A DNA stretch of 64,000 bases from Maribacter_C sp047345145 (GTDB lineage Bacteria > Bacteroidota > Bacteroidia > Flavobacteriales > Flavobacteriaceae): contig NZ_JBLFER010000005.1 of the NCBI RefSeq assembly GCF_047345145.1, positions 1-64,000 on the forward strand. The letters run 5' to 3'. Positions 33,413 to 42,630 of the stretch are shown piece by piece. Made by a program: the position numbers and the translations under genes. The notes under the pieces are model-generated. The model was not told where the DNA came from. It did no database searches and was given only the letters and a program-made list of their open reading frames with translations. The number at the start of each line of letters is the position of its first letter. The stretch's first letter is position 1.

Positions 33413-33480
33413 TTCCTTCCCTAGAAAGGGGAAGGTGGATTGTATGCGCCGAGTGACGGATAACAAGACGGAAGGGGTCA
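33413..33480 (+). repeat. hairpin-tail repeat, left member of an inverted pair
   Basis: TCCTTCCC...GGGGAAGGTG forms a hairpin, followed by a 30-nt variable segment and the tail GACGGAAGGGGT. The same layout on the other strand at 33540-33591 shares the ends TCCTTnCCC, GGAAGGTG and GACGGAAGGGGT. The pair frames about 60 bp without an ORF. Confidence 0.6.
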
Positions 33481-33539
33481 AAACGCAAATATCTTTATTT
33501 TCCCTTAAAATTTGAGTCATGAGACTAAAGTTTGGGTTC

Positions 33540-33591
33540 TACCCCTTCCGTCCGCTGACTAGCGGACACCTTCCTCTATATGGGTAAGGAG
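33540..33591 (-). repeat. hairpin-tail repeat, right member of an inverted pair
   Basis: Read on the minus strand: TCCTTACCC...GAGGAAGGTG, an inner perfect hairpin GTCCGCT-AGTC-AGCGGAC, then GGAAGGGGT. It matches the left copy at 33413-33480 at both ends but lacks the longer middle of that copy. Confidence 0.6.
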
Positions 33592-33602
33592 TTTCGACCA
33601 AC

Positions 33603-34976
33603 TTACTTATCATAAACCGACTCAGGATTGTATCCAAGATAAGGAACATCATATTCCTTAAAGACAACTCCATAATTCTTCAACTCTTCGAGAATAGGCT
33701 CGTAAACTTCTTTTTTGATTGGGATTTGAACTCCTGGTGTGGTAATCTTTTTATTCAAAATAGCTAGTGTTGCTATTGCCACAGGAAGGCCAACAGTTTT
33801 GGCCATCGCAGTATGTGTTCTGCTTTCTCCTTTAACCACAGTATTGGCATCAATTTGGAATTGTTTACCACCTTGTTCATAGCCGAATTTATGATACATG
33901 ACGATCATATCCTTATCGTCTTTGTTGAGCGACCAACTATCTTCAAGAATGAACTGAAGAATTTTAGCGGGAGTTCCATTTTTAAGCGGAATGATTTTGG
34001 AACCATCAAATAAGTTCAATTCCAAGAGCTTTTCCCACATAATATCGTCTTGCTCGATCTTGAGATAATGTCGAAGTTTTAATTCCACGGAATCAGTTGG
34101 AGAATAGGGTAAAAACGAATTTATAAATTCCCGATAGGTCATTCCTTCTGAATTTTCTATCGTATAGCTATCATCTGTTGCACCTAGTTGTACAAACATA
34201 TTCCATGCCTTTGAAAAACCTACCCGTCGCATTGTTCCACGATATAAAGTGAGCACGTCATCGAGTCCGTAAGCTTCTTTATAATTTAATGAATCGCGAT
34301 TGGCGTAACCCTCAAACCTTCCGTAACCTTCAATTTCAAAAAACTCGGTACGACGAAACAATTTGTGATAGGGAATGTATTTATAAGTACCTTCTTGAAG
34401 AAACTTGGCTGCGCCACCTTGTCCGGCTACAACGACGTTTCTGGGGTTCCAGGTAAACTTGTAATTCCATAGGTTGTTATCACTTTCGGGTGCTACCAAT
34501 CCACCGGTAAATGATTCAAAAAGAATCATTTTACCACCTTTATCACGAATGCGGTCAATGACTTGCATTGCACTCATATGATCGATGCCAGGGTCAAGTC
34601 CGATCTCATTCATAAAGACTAAACCTTTACTTTTAGCCTGCTCATCTAAAGTCTTAATCGCTTCACTGACATAAGAAGCTGTTACCAAATGTTTTTCGAA
34701 AGCAATACAGTCTTCAGCAACTTTCATATGCATTCGGGCTGGAAGCATTGAGACTACAATATCACATACTTTAATTGCTTTCTGACGTTCATCATCTTGA
34801 AAAACATCGAGATGTAGAACCGTGCAGGCTTCATGGTCTTTGATTTCAGAAGGAATCGCATCAGGATTAATATCACCAATAGTTAAGTGCAGGTTTTCGG
34901 GCACCGCCTTCTCTAAGAAATAATCTATCAGATATGAAGTAGATTTTCCGGCTCCAACCACTAGTATTTTACGCAT
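33603..34976 (-). CDS. saccharopine dehydrogenase family protein
   Basis: 457 residues. The Rossmann start is MRKILVVGAGKSTSYLIDYFL, followed by DIVVSMLPARMHMKVAEDCI, EIGLDPGIDHMSAMQVIDRI and SFTGGLVAPESDNNLWNYKFTWNPRNVV, all typical of saccharopine dehydrogenase/reductase. In Bacteroidota this single-domain enzyme is thought to act in lysine metabolism; a related carboxynorspermidine-type enzyme cannot be excluded from sequence alone. It is divergent from the DUF423 gene. Confidence 0.88.
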   Translation of the reverse strand: MRKILVVGAGKSTSYLIDYFLEKAVPENLHLTIGDINPDAIPSEIKDHEACTVLHLDVFQDDERQKAIKVCDIVVSMLPARMHMKVAEDCIAFEKHLVTASYVSEAIKTLDEQAKSKGLVFMNEIGLDPGIDHMSAMQVIDRIRDKGGKMILFESFTGGLVAPESDNNLWNYKFTWNPRNVVVAGQGGAAKFLQEGTYKYIPYHKLFRRTEFFEIEGYGRFEGYANRDSLNYKEAYGLDDVLTLYRGTMRRVGFSKAWNMFVQLGATDDSYTIENSEGMTYREFINSFLPYSPTDSVELKLRHYLKIEQDDIMWEKLLELNLFDGSKIIPLKNGTPAKILQFILEDSWSLNKDDKDMIVMYHKFGYEQGGKQFQIDANTVVKGESRTHTAMAKTVGLPVAIATLAILNKKITTPGVQIPIKKEVYEPILEELKNYGVVFKEYDVPYLGYNPESVYDK

Positions 34977-35059
34977 TCGCTTTCTGTTTGGTTACTTTTG
35001 TAAACGGAATACTAAGGTATCAAATTGTTACATTTATAAGAAAAATTGCATTTCAAGTT

Positions 35060-35446
35060 ATGAACAAAACAATATTTTTAACAGGAGTGGTATTTGGAGT
35101 CTTAGCAGTTATGCTTGGAGCCTTTGGTGCCCATGGATTAGGGAAGTTGGTCGACATTGATGCTATACAAACATTTGAAACCGGAGTGAAATATCAAATG
35201 TATCATGCTCTTTTTCTTTTGGTTCTTGGAAGTACCACAAGAATGCCCGAGAAAAGTAAAAAATTGATCTACTATTTTGTTGCGATCGGAGTTCTGTTAT
35301 TTTCCTTTTCAATTTACCTTCTGGCAACAAATAGTCTTACTTCCTTCGATTTTAAAACGATAGGATTCATTACTCCAATAGGAGGATTGCTACTAATCTT
35401 GGGATGGCTACTTCTTGGTTATCGAGCACACAGGCATTTTGGCTAA
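35060..35446 (+). CDS. DUF423 membrane protein
   Basis: Taken from the ATG at 35060 (MNKTIFLTGVVFGVLAVMLGAFGAHGL), 128 residues; an in-frame ATG at 34988 would add an atypical leader. Four transmembrane helices and the family motif GAFGAHGL...TFETGVKYQMYHALFLL identify DUF423 (YgdD/TMEM256-like). Function unknown. Confidence 0.88.
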   Translation: MNKTIFLTGVVFGVLAVMLGAFGAHGLGKLVDIDAIQTFETGVKYQMYHALFLLVLGSTTRMPEKSKKLIYYFVAIGVLLFSFSIYLLATNSLTSFDFKTIGFITPIGGLLLILGWLLLGYRAHRHFG

Positions 35447-35514
35447 TATATTCTCATTTTGCGCCTGTAAAATATATATTTTCAATAATTTTACCGCATA
35501 AAAACAAACATTGA

Positions 35515-37131
35515 ATGAATAATTCGAAAAAAGTCCCAAGTTCCGTTTCACTTGAAGATTATGGAATCAAGCACAATAATGTACATTACCAGCTCTCTCC
35601 ATCAAGGCTTCAGGAAATCACTTTAGAGAAAAATATGGGTAAAGAAGCTTCTTCTGGAGCTCTTGCCGTGAATACAGGAGAATTCACAGGAAGATCGCCC
35701 ATGGATAGATTTATCGTAAAGGATAAAATCACCGAAAATCAGGTTTGGTGGGGTGACATCAATATTCCTTTTGAACCTTCAAAGTTTGATGCCTTATATG
35801 ATAAGGTAATTGAATACATCAATGATAAAGAGCTTTTTGTGCGCGACTGCTACGCCTGTGCAGATGTGAATTATAGGATGAATATTCGTGTGATAAACGA
35901 ATACCCTTGGTCGAATATGTTCGCTTATAACATGTTCATTCGTCCAACAAATGAAGAGTTGAAGAATTTCGATCCTGAGTGGACAGTTATCAATGCTCCA
36001 GGTTTTATGGCGGAGGCCGAAATTGATGGTACACGCCAACACAATTTCGCGATACTCAATTTTACCAGAAAGATAGCCTTAATAGGAGGGACGGGATATA
36101 CAGGAGAAATAAAGAAAGGAATTTTTTCGGCCTTGAACTTTATTCTTCCAGTTCAGAAAAATACCTTGCCTATGCATTGCTCTGCTAATGTCGGTAAAAA
36201 AGGAGACACGGCTATCTTTTTTGGTCTATCAGGCACAGGAAAAACTACCTTATCGACTGATGCGAAAAGAAAATTAATTGGAGATGATGAACACGGTTGG
36301 AATAATGAAAATGCGGTGTTCAATTTCGAAGGAGGTTGTTATGCCAAAGTAATTAACCTTTCTGCCGAACAAGAGCCTGAAATTTATGGTGCGATTAAAA
36401 AAGGAGCAATCCTTGAAAATGTGATCATGAATGATGCTGGGGAGGTCGATTTTGAAAACACTTCGATAACTCAAAATACAAGGGTAAGTTATCCTATCTA
36501 TCATATCGAAAATATCAAACAGCCATCGCTGGGTGAAAATCCTAAAAACATCTTTTTTCTCACTGCTGATGCATTTGGCGTCTTACCACCAATATCAAAA
36601 TTGACTCCAAGTCAAGCAGCATATCATTTCATCTCAGGCTATACAGCAAAAGTAGCAGGAACTGAAGCAGGTGTAAAAGAACCTATTCCCTCATTTTCTG
36701 CCTGTTTTGGAGCCCCCTTTATGCCCTTGCATCCTACAAAATATGCTGAGATGTTAAGTAAAAAAATGCAGGAAGCTGGGGTGAATGTTTGGTTGGTAAA
36801 TACAGGTTGGACTGGTGGACCTTATGGAGTTGGAACACGTATGAAGTTAAAATATACGCGAGCGATGATTAATGCAGTGCTTAATGGAGACTTAGGGTTG
36901 TATAATTATAAAGAGTATCATATTCATTCGGTATTCGGGGTAGCCCAACCAAGAAAATGCCCTGGGGTGCCTACTGAAGTATTATCACCGCGTGCTACAT
37001 GGAATGATGATGATGCGTATTACAAAACCGCATTTAAATTATCGAATGCATTTCGCGAGAATTTTGAGCAGTTTGAAGAACATGCAAGTGAGGAAATACG
37101 ACGTGGAGGTCCGCAGCGATATGCTTTTTAG
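35515..37131 (+). CDS. pckA: phosphoenolpyruvate carboxykinase (ATP)
   Basis: 538 residues, the normal ATP-dependent PEPCK length. Landmarks: TGRSPMDRFIV, the kinase-1a P-loop FFGLSGTGKTTLSTD, the metal-site segment LIGDDEHGW, FNFEGGCYAK, and the C-terminal NTGWTGGPYGVGTRMKLKYTRAMI. It makes phosphoenolpyruvate from oxaloacetate in gluconeogenesis. Followed by a strong terminator. Confidence 0.97.
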   Translation: MNNSKKVPSSVSLEDYGIKHNNVHYQLSPSRLQEITLEKNMGKEASSGALAVNTGEFTGRSPMDRFIVKDKITENQVWWGDINIPFEPSKFDALYDKVIEYINDKELFVRDCYACADVNYRMNIRVINEYPWSNMFAYNMFIRPTNEELKNFDPEWTVINAPGFMAEAEIDGTRQHNFAILNFTRKIALIGGTGYTGEIKKGIFSALNFILPVQKNTLPMHCSANVGKKGDTAIFFGLSGTGKTTLSTDAKRKLIGDDEHGWNNENAVFNFEGGCYAKVINLSAEQEPEIYGAIKKGAILENVIMNDAGEVDFENTSITQNTRVSYPIYHIENIKQPSLGENPKNIFFLTADAFGVLPPISKLTPSQAAYHFISGYTAKVAGTEAGVKEPIPSFSACFGAPFMPLHPTKYAEMLSKKMQEAGVNVWLVNTGWTGGPYGVGTRMKLKYTRAMINAVLNGDLGLYNYKEYHIHSVFGVAQPRKCPGVPTEVLSPRATWNDDDAYYKTAFKLSNAFRENFEQFEEHASEEIRRGGPQRYAF

Positions 37132-37156
37132 TAAAAAAATCTAAGTTTCCTAAGAC

Positions 37157-37193
37157 AAAAAAATCCCCGAAATATCTATTTCGGGGATTTTTT
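37157..37193 (+). terminator. intrinsic terminator after pckA
   Basis: AAAAAATCCCCGAAATA and TATTTCGGGGATTTTTT-type arms pair around a short TCTA loop, with a T run. It lies between convergent pckA and hemD. Confidence 0.88.
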
Positions 37194-37243
37194 ATTTATC
37201 ATCTTGGCTCTTATGTCCAAAAAAAACGCTGCGGTCTTGAATC

Positions 37244-37990
37244 TTATTTCTTGTTCGCCGCGTTAATATATTTCTGTAATGCCATGGTCATTGAGGGCGT
37301 TTCAGGCGTTGGTGCTTTGATATCACATCTTAGTCCAGCGTTGGTGGCAGCTTTTACGGTAGAATTACCAAATACAGCTATTCTTGTATCGTTCTGTTCG
37401 AAATCAGGAAAGTTCTTTAATAGCGATTCAATTCCTGACGGACTAAAGAAAACTAAAACATCATAGTAAACCTCTTTTAAATCTGATAAATCACTGATTA
37501 CTGTCTTGTAGAAAATGCCTCTTGTCCAATTAATTCCAAGTTTGTTTAGTGTCTCAGGAACGATAACTTTCAAAGAATCAGAAGAAGGTAAAAGGAATTT
37601 CTCATCTTTATATTTCTTGAACAATACTACTAAATCAGGAAAGTTCATTTTTCCAACATATATCTTACGCTTGCGGTATACCACATATTTTTGAAGATAG
37701 TATGCCACAGCCTCAGATTGGCAGAAGTACTTCATACTATCGGGTACTTTAAATCGCATTTCTTCAGCAATTCTGAAAAAGTGATCTACAGCATTACGAC
37801 TTGTGAGAATAATGGCAGTGAAATTATTAAGGTCAATTTTTTGTTGACGTACATCTTTTGCATCAACCCCTTCAACGTGAATGAAAGGTCTGAAATCAAC
37901 TTTAACTTTTTCCTTATCGATTAATTTCGAATAAGGAGAGTTTTCCATCTTCGGTTCTGGTTGAGATACCAAAATCGTCTTTACTTTCAT
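37244..37990 (-). CDS. hemD: uroporphyrinogen-III synthase
   Basis: 248 residues. It starts VKTILVSQPEPKMENSPYSKLI and shows FTAIILTSRNAVDHFF and VLVFFSPSGIESLLKNFPDF ... IAVFGNSTVKAATNAGL, the two-domain pattern of HemD. It closes and inverts ring D to make uroporphyrinogen III in haem synthesis. The DUF4271 gene lies upstream on the same strand, a pairing common in Flavobacteria. Confidence 0.92.
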   Translation of the reverse strand: MKVKTILVSQPEPKMENSPYSKLIDKEKVKVDFRPFIHVEGVDAKDVRQQKIDLNNFTAIILTSRNAVDHFFRIAEEMRFKVPDSMKYFCQSEAVAYYLQKYVVYRKRKIYVGKMNFPDLVVLFKKYKDEKFLLPSSDSLKVIVPETLNKLGINWTRGIFYKTVISDLSDLKEVYYDVLVFFSPSGIESLLKNFPDFEQNDTRIAVFGNSTVKAATNAGLRCDIKAPTPETPSMTMALQKYINAANKK

Positions 37991-38101
37991 CTACAACTAT
38001 TTTTTTGGTTCCTTTGGTCAGACAAGGAAGTCTGCGAACGATTTTATAAACTTTTCGAATACGACTTGCGGAGAAATTGATTTAGGCTTATTTCCTCTGT
38101 A

Positions 38102-38764
38102 TCAATATTTTAAATAACTACCGATAATAACCCAAGGCGCAATTTCGAGTGCGCAAAGGTACAAAATAAAATAGAAAAAATTACTAACGATAAACTTTTG
38201 ATGATTCCTTAGTAAGACCACCCATCCTATTCCATTAATTAAAAGAATGAGGAAGAATGTTAAATAAACCACAGCTTTTGAGTCTTTGAAGATATAGCTC
38301 AAAACGATATTGGCTAAAAACATGACTAACCCGCTGTGATTTAAATAGGAAACCTTCTTAAAAACAAGTTCGCTTATTATTTTGTTAGAATTAAAAATAA
38401 AGCCGTTTCCAAGTTGTAGTAATACTTTTAAAATTAAAAAGAGGAGCAAAGAACCCAATAATATGGGGTACATATACTGATTTAATTCTGGATCTTCTAA
38501 AGTTCCGAAGAAGGCTCTCCATGATAGGTATAGAAATAATGAAAAGTTTACTACCTGAAATATGGTGAAGAAAATATGAAACCAGTTCATCAACTTCTCC
38601 TTTTTATTATACATAAAAATGTACTTATTGTTAAAAGGTAGAATGATAAAATTTAAAAATCGGTTATAGAATGTGTTTTTGGCAATGACGATTAACAAAA
38701 GGCTGCCAAAAATAAGAACAGTAATCCAATCGATATTTTCTATGTTTCGTAGAATTGGTTCCAC
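38102..38764 (-). CDS. DUF4271 membrane protein
   Basis: 220 residues with about six transmembrane helices, matching DUF4271 (FNFIILPFNNKYIFMYNKKEKLMNW-type start; NHSGLVMFLANIVLSYI). The start codon overlaps the upstream glycosyltransferase stop by one base, so translation is coupled. Its conserved place beside hemD is known in the phylum; function unknown. Confidence 0.87.
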   Translation of the reverse strand: MEPILRNIENIDWITVLIFGSLLLIVIAKNTFYNRFLNFIILPFNNKYIFMYNKKEKLMNWFHIFFTIFQVVNFSLFLYLSWRAFFGTLEDPELNQYMYPILLGSLLLFLILKVLLQLGNGFIFNSNKIISELVFKKVSYLNHSGLVMFLANIVLSYIFKDSKAVVYLTFFLILLINGIGWVVLLRNHQKFIVSNFFYFILYLCALEIAPWVIIGSYLKY

Positions 38765-40431
38765 TAGTTGAGTTTGATATTATCTCCGTTAAGACCATAG
38801 GGAAGATTTTTTTTAGAAACACCTATTCTAAAATACCCCGGATCCTCCATTTCGGTTTTAGGTAGTTTAAACGTAAAATTTACGGTATCATTTGATTTTA
38901 ACATTAAAATATTTGAATCAGTAGGTACGGCATTAATTTTTTGAATATCACGCATCTCTTTATAATCATTCAAATAGGCTACTCCGAATTTGAGTTTGTT
39001 CAGAGGAATGTTTATATCGTATGGATTATATAGTTTCATTTCTATGGTTCGATCCAAATTATAGGGTAATTCATCTTCTTCTAAAATAACCCTAAGTCTG
39101 CGAAAAGATTCGAAATTCACAATGTATTCTCCATAAAAAAGTTTGCCGTTTAGACGGGGATATGCGAAACCTTCTTTTGGCGTATATGGGGTTACATAAA
39201 AAACCCTGCTATTTTGCATACTAGCTTCGGAGTTATCGATTGAATATTGATTTTTTCGATAGCTTATATTGTTCAAAGAAATCGCTTTTCTACCAGAATA
39301 AAATTCATACATGGGTGCATTACGATAAGAGTTTTCAAAGACAACTGGTATATCCCAGACATCGTACTCCAAACGACTAACCCATTCTTTGTTGCCATGT
39401 GTTTCAAAAACTATTGGAAAAAGAGGTTGGTAAATAAGTCCAACTCTTAGGTATAGGAGTATTACAATATTTGTAATACCCAAACCGTAAAACCATTTTC
39501 TTATTTTCATATTATCGACGAGATAATTGAAAATGATAATTACCATAGGAATTGAAATCACAATAATCCATTGGGTTTGCACTCGTTTCGAAAAGCTAGA
39601 AACAAAAAAGAAAAGAAGAACCCCGTAGGTGAGAAATTTCAAAGCTCTTTCAAATAGACCTTTTGACTTAGATTTATAAAGTATATAATATGCCAAAGGA
39701 AAGGTGAGTCCGAATATGGCCATTAAATTTAGGAAATAACCAAGGGTAAACTTATTAAAACTATAGGCTTGGTTTGGTCGTTCAAACAGATGATATTTTA
39801 TAGAAACAAAATCATTTTCGTATAACCACAAAAAGTGGGGAGTATAGCAGGCGAATGAAACAATCACTGCTAGAATAGCATATTTGTTTTTGATCAATTT
39901 TAAATTTGAAAACACAACAAAAACTATTACCAGAACAGCATGGTATTTACTGTACATTAAAGCAGCCATAACAACACCTAATATTGTTGCAAGAATGGTT
40001 GATGGAGCGACTAAAAAGCGTTTATATATGAGTAAGAAAAGAGCAGTAAAAAATAGAAGGGGGGTATCAGGTAATATGAAAAATCCATATGCATTTAAGA
40101 GTGTCATAGAAAAAGCGACCACGAAAAAGTGTATTACATAATCCCTCTTTTTCGGGTGATCTATAATCGCCCATAAAATGATTAAAGTTGCTATCGAAAG
40201 TAAGCAGCTCATGAAACGAACACCCAATTCTCCACTAAAAAAAAGACTGCTTAGTGAAATTAGCCAAGCTACCATTGGCGGGTGATCGAAGTAGCCCCAG
40301 TCTAGGTTCTTTGCATAATACCAATAGTACGCTTCGTCAAAAATAAGTTCTGTAAAATGGGCCTGGAGTAAATTTATTATCAAAATTGCTCCTAAAAGAA
40401 AGAAAAAAAGCCTGGGCAGTTTTTTAAGCAT
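38764..40431 (-). CDS. GT39-family integral membrane glycosyltransferase
   Basis: 555 residues. About nine or ten transmembrane helices are followed by a soluble C-terminal domain (about 390-555). The first loop has LIFDEAYYWYYAKNLDWGYFDHPPMVAWLI, the D-E-A-Y-Y motif of the PMT/ArnT family, which uses polyprenyl-phosphate sugars. The divergent gene at 40563 makes polyprenyl-phosphate mannose, a likely donor for this enzyme. Confidence 0.88.
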   Translation of the reverse strand: MLKKLPRLFFFLLGAILIINLLQAHFTELIFDEAYYWYYAKNLDWGYFDHPPMVAWLISLSSLFFSGELGVRFMSCLLSIATLIILWAIIDHPKKRDYVIHFFVVAFSMTLLNAYGFFILPDTPLLFFTALFLLIYKRFLVAPSTILATILGVVMAALMYSKYHAVLVIVFVVFSNLKLIKNKYAILAVIVSFACYTPHFLWLYENDFVSIKYHLFERPNQAYSFNKFTLGYFLNLMAIFGLTFPLAYYILYKSKSKGLFERALKFLTYGVLLFFFVSSFSKRVQTQWIIVISIPMVIIIFNYLVDNMKIRKWFYGLGITNIVILLYLRVGLIYQPLFPIVFETHGNKEWVSRLEYDVWDIPVVFENSYRNAPMYEFYSGRKAISLNNISYRKNQYSIDNSEASMQNSRVFYVTPYTPKEGFAYPRLNGKLFYGEYIVNFESFRRLRVILEEDELPYNLDRTIEMKLYNPYDINIPLNKLKFGVAYLNDYKEMRDIQKINAVPTDSNILMLKSNDTVNFTFKLPKTEMEDPGYFRIGVSKKNLPYGLNGDNIKLN

Positions 40432-40450
40432 ACATTACAGTTGTTCAATT

Positions 40451-40458
40451 CAAAATTA
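40451..40458 (-). promoter_or_regulatory. promoter of the GT39-DUF4271 operon, -7 box
   Basis: CAAAATTA on the + strand is TAATTTTG on the - strand, an exact TAnnTTTG match 20 bp upstream of the glycosyltransferase ATG. Confidence 0.5.
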
Positions 40459-40535
40459 CAAATTCTTGAGATTAAACTTCGATTTAAAAAAATCATAAAA
40501 CCACTGAAGTGACTTTTCAACACCTATGAAAACAC

Positions 40536-40543
40536 TATTTTTG
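40536..40543 (+). promoter_or_regulatory. promoter of the DPM synthase-pyrC-DUF4296 operon, -7 box
   Basis: TATTTTTG matches TAnnTTTG exactly, 19 bp before the ATG at 40563. It is divergent from the promoter at 40451-40458. Confidence 0.55.
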
Positions 40544-40562
40544 TCGAAATCAAACCATTTCA

Positions 40563-41291
40563 ATGTCTGATAGCTTAGTTATTATTCCTACCTACAATGA
40601 AATTGAGAACATTGAGGCAATTATTAGGGCTGTCTTTGAACTAAAGACCAATTTTCATGTACTTATTGTTGATGACAATTCTCCTGATGGTACTTCATCA
40701 GCAGTGCATCAATTGCAAAAAGAATTTGGTGACAAGTTGCATTTGGAAGTACGTGAGGAAAAATCAGGATTAGGTACAGCCTATATTCATGGTTTCAAAT
40801 GGGCAATTGAAAGAAAATACGATTACATTTTTGAGATGGATGCCGACTTTTCACATAATCCATCCGATTTATTGCGTTTGCATACGGCTTGTAAAAACAA
40901 TGCGGATGTAGCTGTAGGTTCGCGATACAAAAAAGGGGTAAATGTCGTTGATTGGCCTTTATATAGGGTGCTATTATCATATGGAGCTTCATTCTATGTA
41001 AAAATAATTACAGGAATGAGGGTGCATGACCCTACCGCCGGATTCGTATGTTATAGAAGAGAAGTTCTTGAGAATATCGATCTTGATTCGATTCGTTTCG
41101 TAGGTTATGCTTTTCAAATTGAAATGAAGTTTAGAGCTTACGTGAAGGATTATAACATCGAGGAAATTTCTATTATTTTCAGAGATCGTGTTAAGGGAAA
41201 ATCTAAAATGAGCTCTTCTATTGTAAGCGAAGCAATTTTCGGAGTTTTAAAAATGAAATGGAATAGTTTATTTCAAAAAAATAGATATTAG
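40563..41291 (+). CDS. polyprenol monophosphomannose synthase (GT2, DPM1-like)
   Basis: 242 residues. The GT2 fold shows LVIIPTYNEIENIEAII, LIVDDNSPDGTSSAV, the D-x-D region FEMDADFSHNP, VGSRYKKGVNVVDWPLYR and DPTAGFVCYRREVLE, all typical of dolichyl/polyprenyl-phosphate mannosyltransferase. It probably supplies lipid-linked mannose to the divergent GT39 enzyme. Dihydroorotase follows 2 bp later. Confidence 0.92.
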   Translation: MSDSLVIIPTYNEIENIEAIIRAVFELKTNFHVLIVDDNSPDGTSSAVHQLQKEFGDKLHLEVREEKSGLGTAYIHGFKWAIERKYDYIFEMDADFSHNPSDLLRLHTACKNNADVAVGSRYKKGVNVVDWPLYRVLLSYGASFYVKIITGMRVHDPTAGFVCYRREVLENIDLDSIRFVGYAFQIEMKFRAYVKDYNIEEISIIFRDRVKGKSKMSSSIVSEAIFGVLKMKWNSLFQKNRY

Positions 41292-41293
41292 AA

Positions 41294-42628
41294 ATGGCGA
41301 AGCAACTTATAAAAAATGCGACTATTGTAAACGAGAATTCAATCTTTGAAGCTGATGTGTTACTTCAAGGTGATCGCATTCAAAAAATAGGAAAAGACAT
41401 TTCTGAAGGCGAAGCTAAAATTATTGATGCTTCTGGTAAGTATTTGCTGCCTGGAATAATTGATGATCAGGTACATTTTAGAGAACCTGGCCTTACTCAT
41501 AAAGGAAATATAGCTTCGGAAAGTAGGGCTGCCATTGCTGGTGGAATTACCACTTTTATGGAGCAACCAAATACGAATCCGCAGACTACTACAATTGAAA
41601 AGCTTGAGGAAAAATTCGCTATGGCAAACGCTTCGTCTTATGCTAATTATTCCTTTTTATTTGGTGGAACTAACGACAATCTAGAGGAGTTAAAACGTTT
41701 GGATAAGATGGCCTGTTCGGGAGTAAAGCTCTTTTTAGGTTCTTCTACGGGAAATATGCTGGTTGATGATGAGGAAGTATTAGAAAAAATTTTCCGAAGT
41801 ACCGAAATGGTTATTTCTGCACATTGTGAAGACGAAGGAACTATTCGACGCAACTTGGCGGAGTACAAAGAAAAATATGGAGATGATATTCCAGTAAAAT
41901 ACCATCCATTAATCCGAAGTGAAGAAGCTTGCTATCTCTCTTCTTCTAAAGCCATTAATTTAGCAAAAACAACGGGCGCGAGATTACATGTTTTTCATCT
42001 TTCTACAGGTAAGGAAATGGAATTGTTCCGAAATGATATTCCGTTAGAGCAAAAGAAAATAACTGCTGAAGTATGTATTCATCACCTATGGTTCTCTGAA
42101 GAAGATTATGATACTAAAGGCACCTTAATAAAGTGGAACCCAGCTGTTAAAACTGCCACCGACCGTAAAAAACTTTGGGAAGCTTTATTAGATGATCGTC
42201 TTGATGTAATAGCTACCGATCACGCTCCACATCTTTGGGAGGAAAAAGATGAGGTGTATACTAAAGCTCCTTCAGGAGGACCTTTAGTTCAACATGCATT
42301 GCCAGCTATGTTACAAAAGCATAAAGAAGGAATGATTTCTTTGGAAAAAATGGTAGAGAAAATGTGCCATAATCCTGCGAAACTATTTGATATAGAAAAA
42401 CGAGGTTTCGTCAAAGAAGGGTATTTTGCAGATTTGGTTTTGGTAGATTTGAATAGTTCTTGGCAAGCAAATAGAGGAAATGATTTATACAAATGTGGAT
42501 GGTCTCCATTTGATGGCTTTACCTTCACATCTAAAGTAACACATACTTTTGTGAACGGGCATTTGGCATATGAAAACGGAAACTTTTCCGCAGAACGAAA
42601 TGCTAGGAGATTGACATTTGATCGATAG
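41294..42628 (+). CDS. pyrC: dihydroorotase
   Basis: 444 residues, amidohydrolase fold. It starts LIKNATIVNENSIFEADVLLQGDRI and has PGIIDDQVHFREPGLTHKGNI, where the first metal His of the usual H-x-H is Gln59 (H61 kept). Later metal/active residues are visible in ISAHCEDEG, LHVFHLST and VIATDHAPH. The QVH form recurs in Bacteroidota dihydroorotases. The enzyme closes carbamoyl-aspartate to dihydroorotate in pyrimidine synthesis. It sits between DPM synthase and the DUF4296 gene in a tight operon. Confidence 0.93.
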   Translation: MAKQLIKNATIVNENSIFEADVLLQGDRIQKIGKDISEGEAKIIDASGKYLLPGIIDDQVHFREPGLTHKGNIASESRAAIAGGITTFMEQPNTNPQTTTIEKLEEKFAMANASSYANYSFLFGGTNDNLEELKRLDKMACSGVKLFLGSSTGNMLVDDEEVLEKIFRSTEMVISAHCEDEGTIRRNLAEYKEKYGDDIPVKYHPLIRSEEACYLSSSKAINLAKTTGARLHVFHLSTGKEMELFRNDIPLEQKKITAEVCIHHLWFSEEDYDTKGTLIKWNPAVKTATDRKKLWEALLDDRLDVIATDHAPHLWEEKDEVYTKAPSGGPLVQHALPAMLQKHKEGMISLEKMVEKMCHNPAKLFDIEKRGFVKEGYFADLVLVDLNSSWQANRGNDLYKCGWSPFDGFTFTSKVTHTFVNGHLAYENGNFSAERNARRLTFDR

Positions 42629-42630
42629 TT

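Noticed and set aside
33413..33591. CRISPR array
   Set aside because: Only two related units in inverted, not direct, orientation; no regular spacers and no cas genes in the window.
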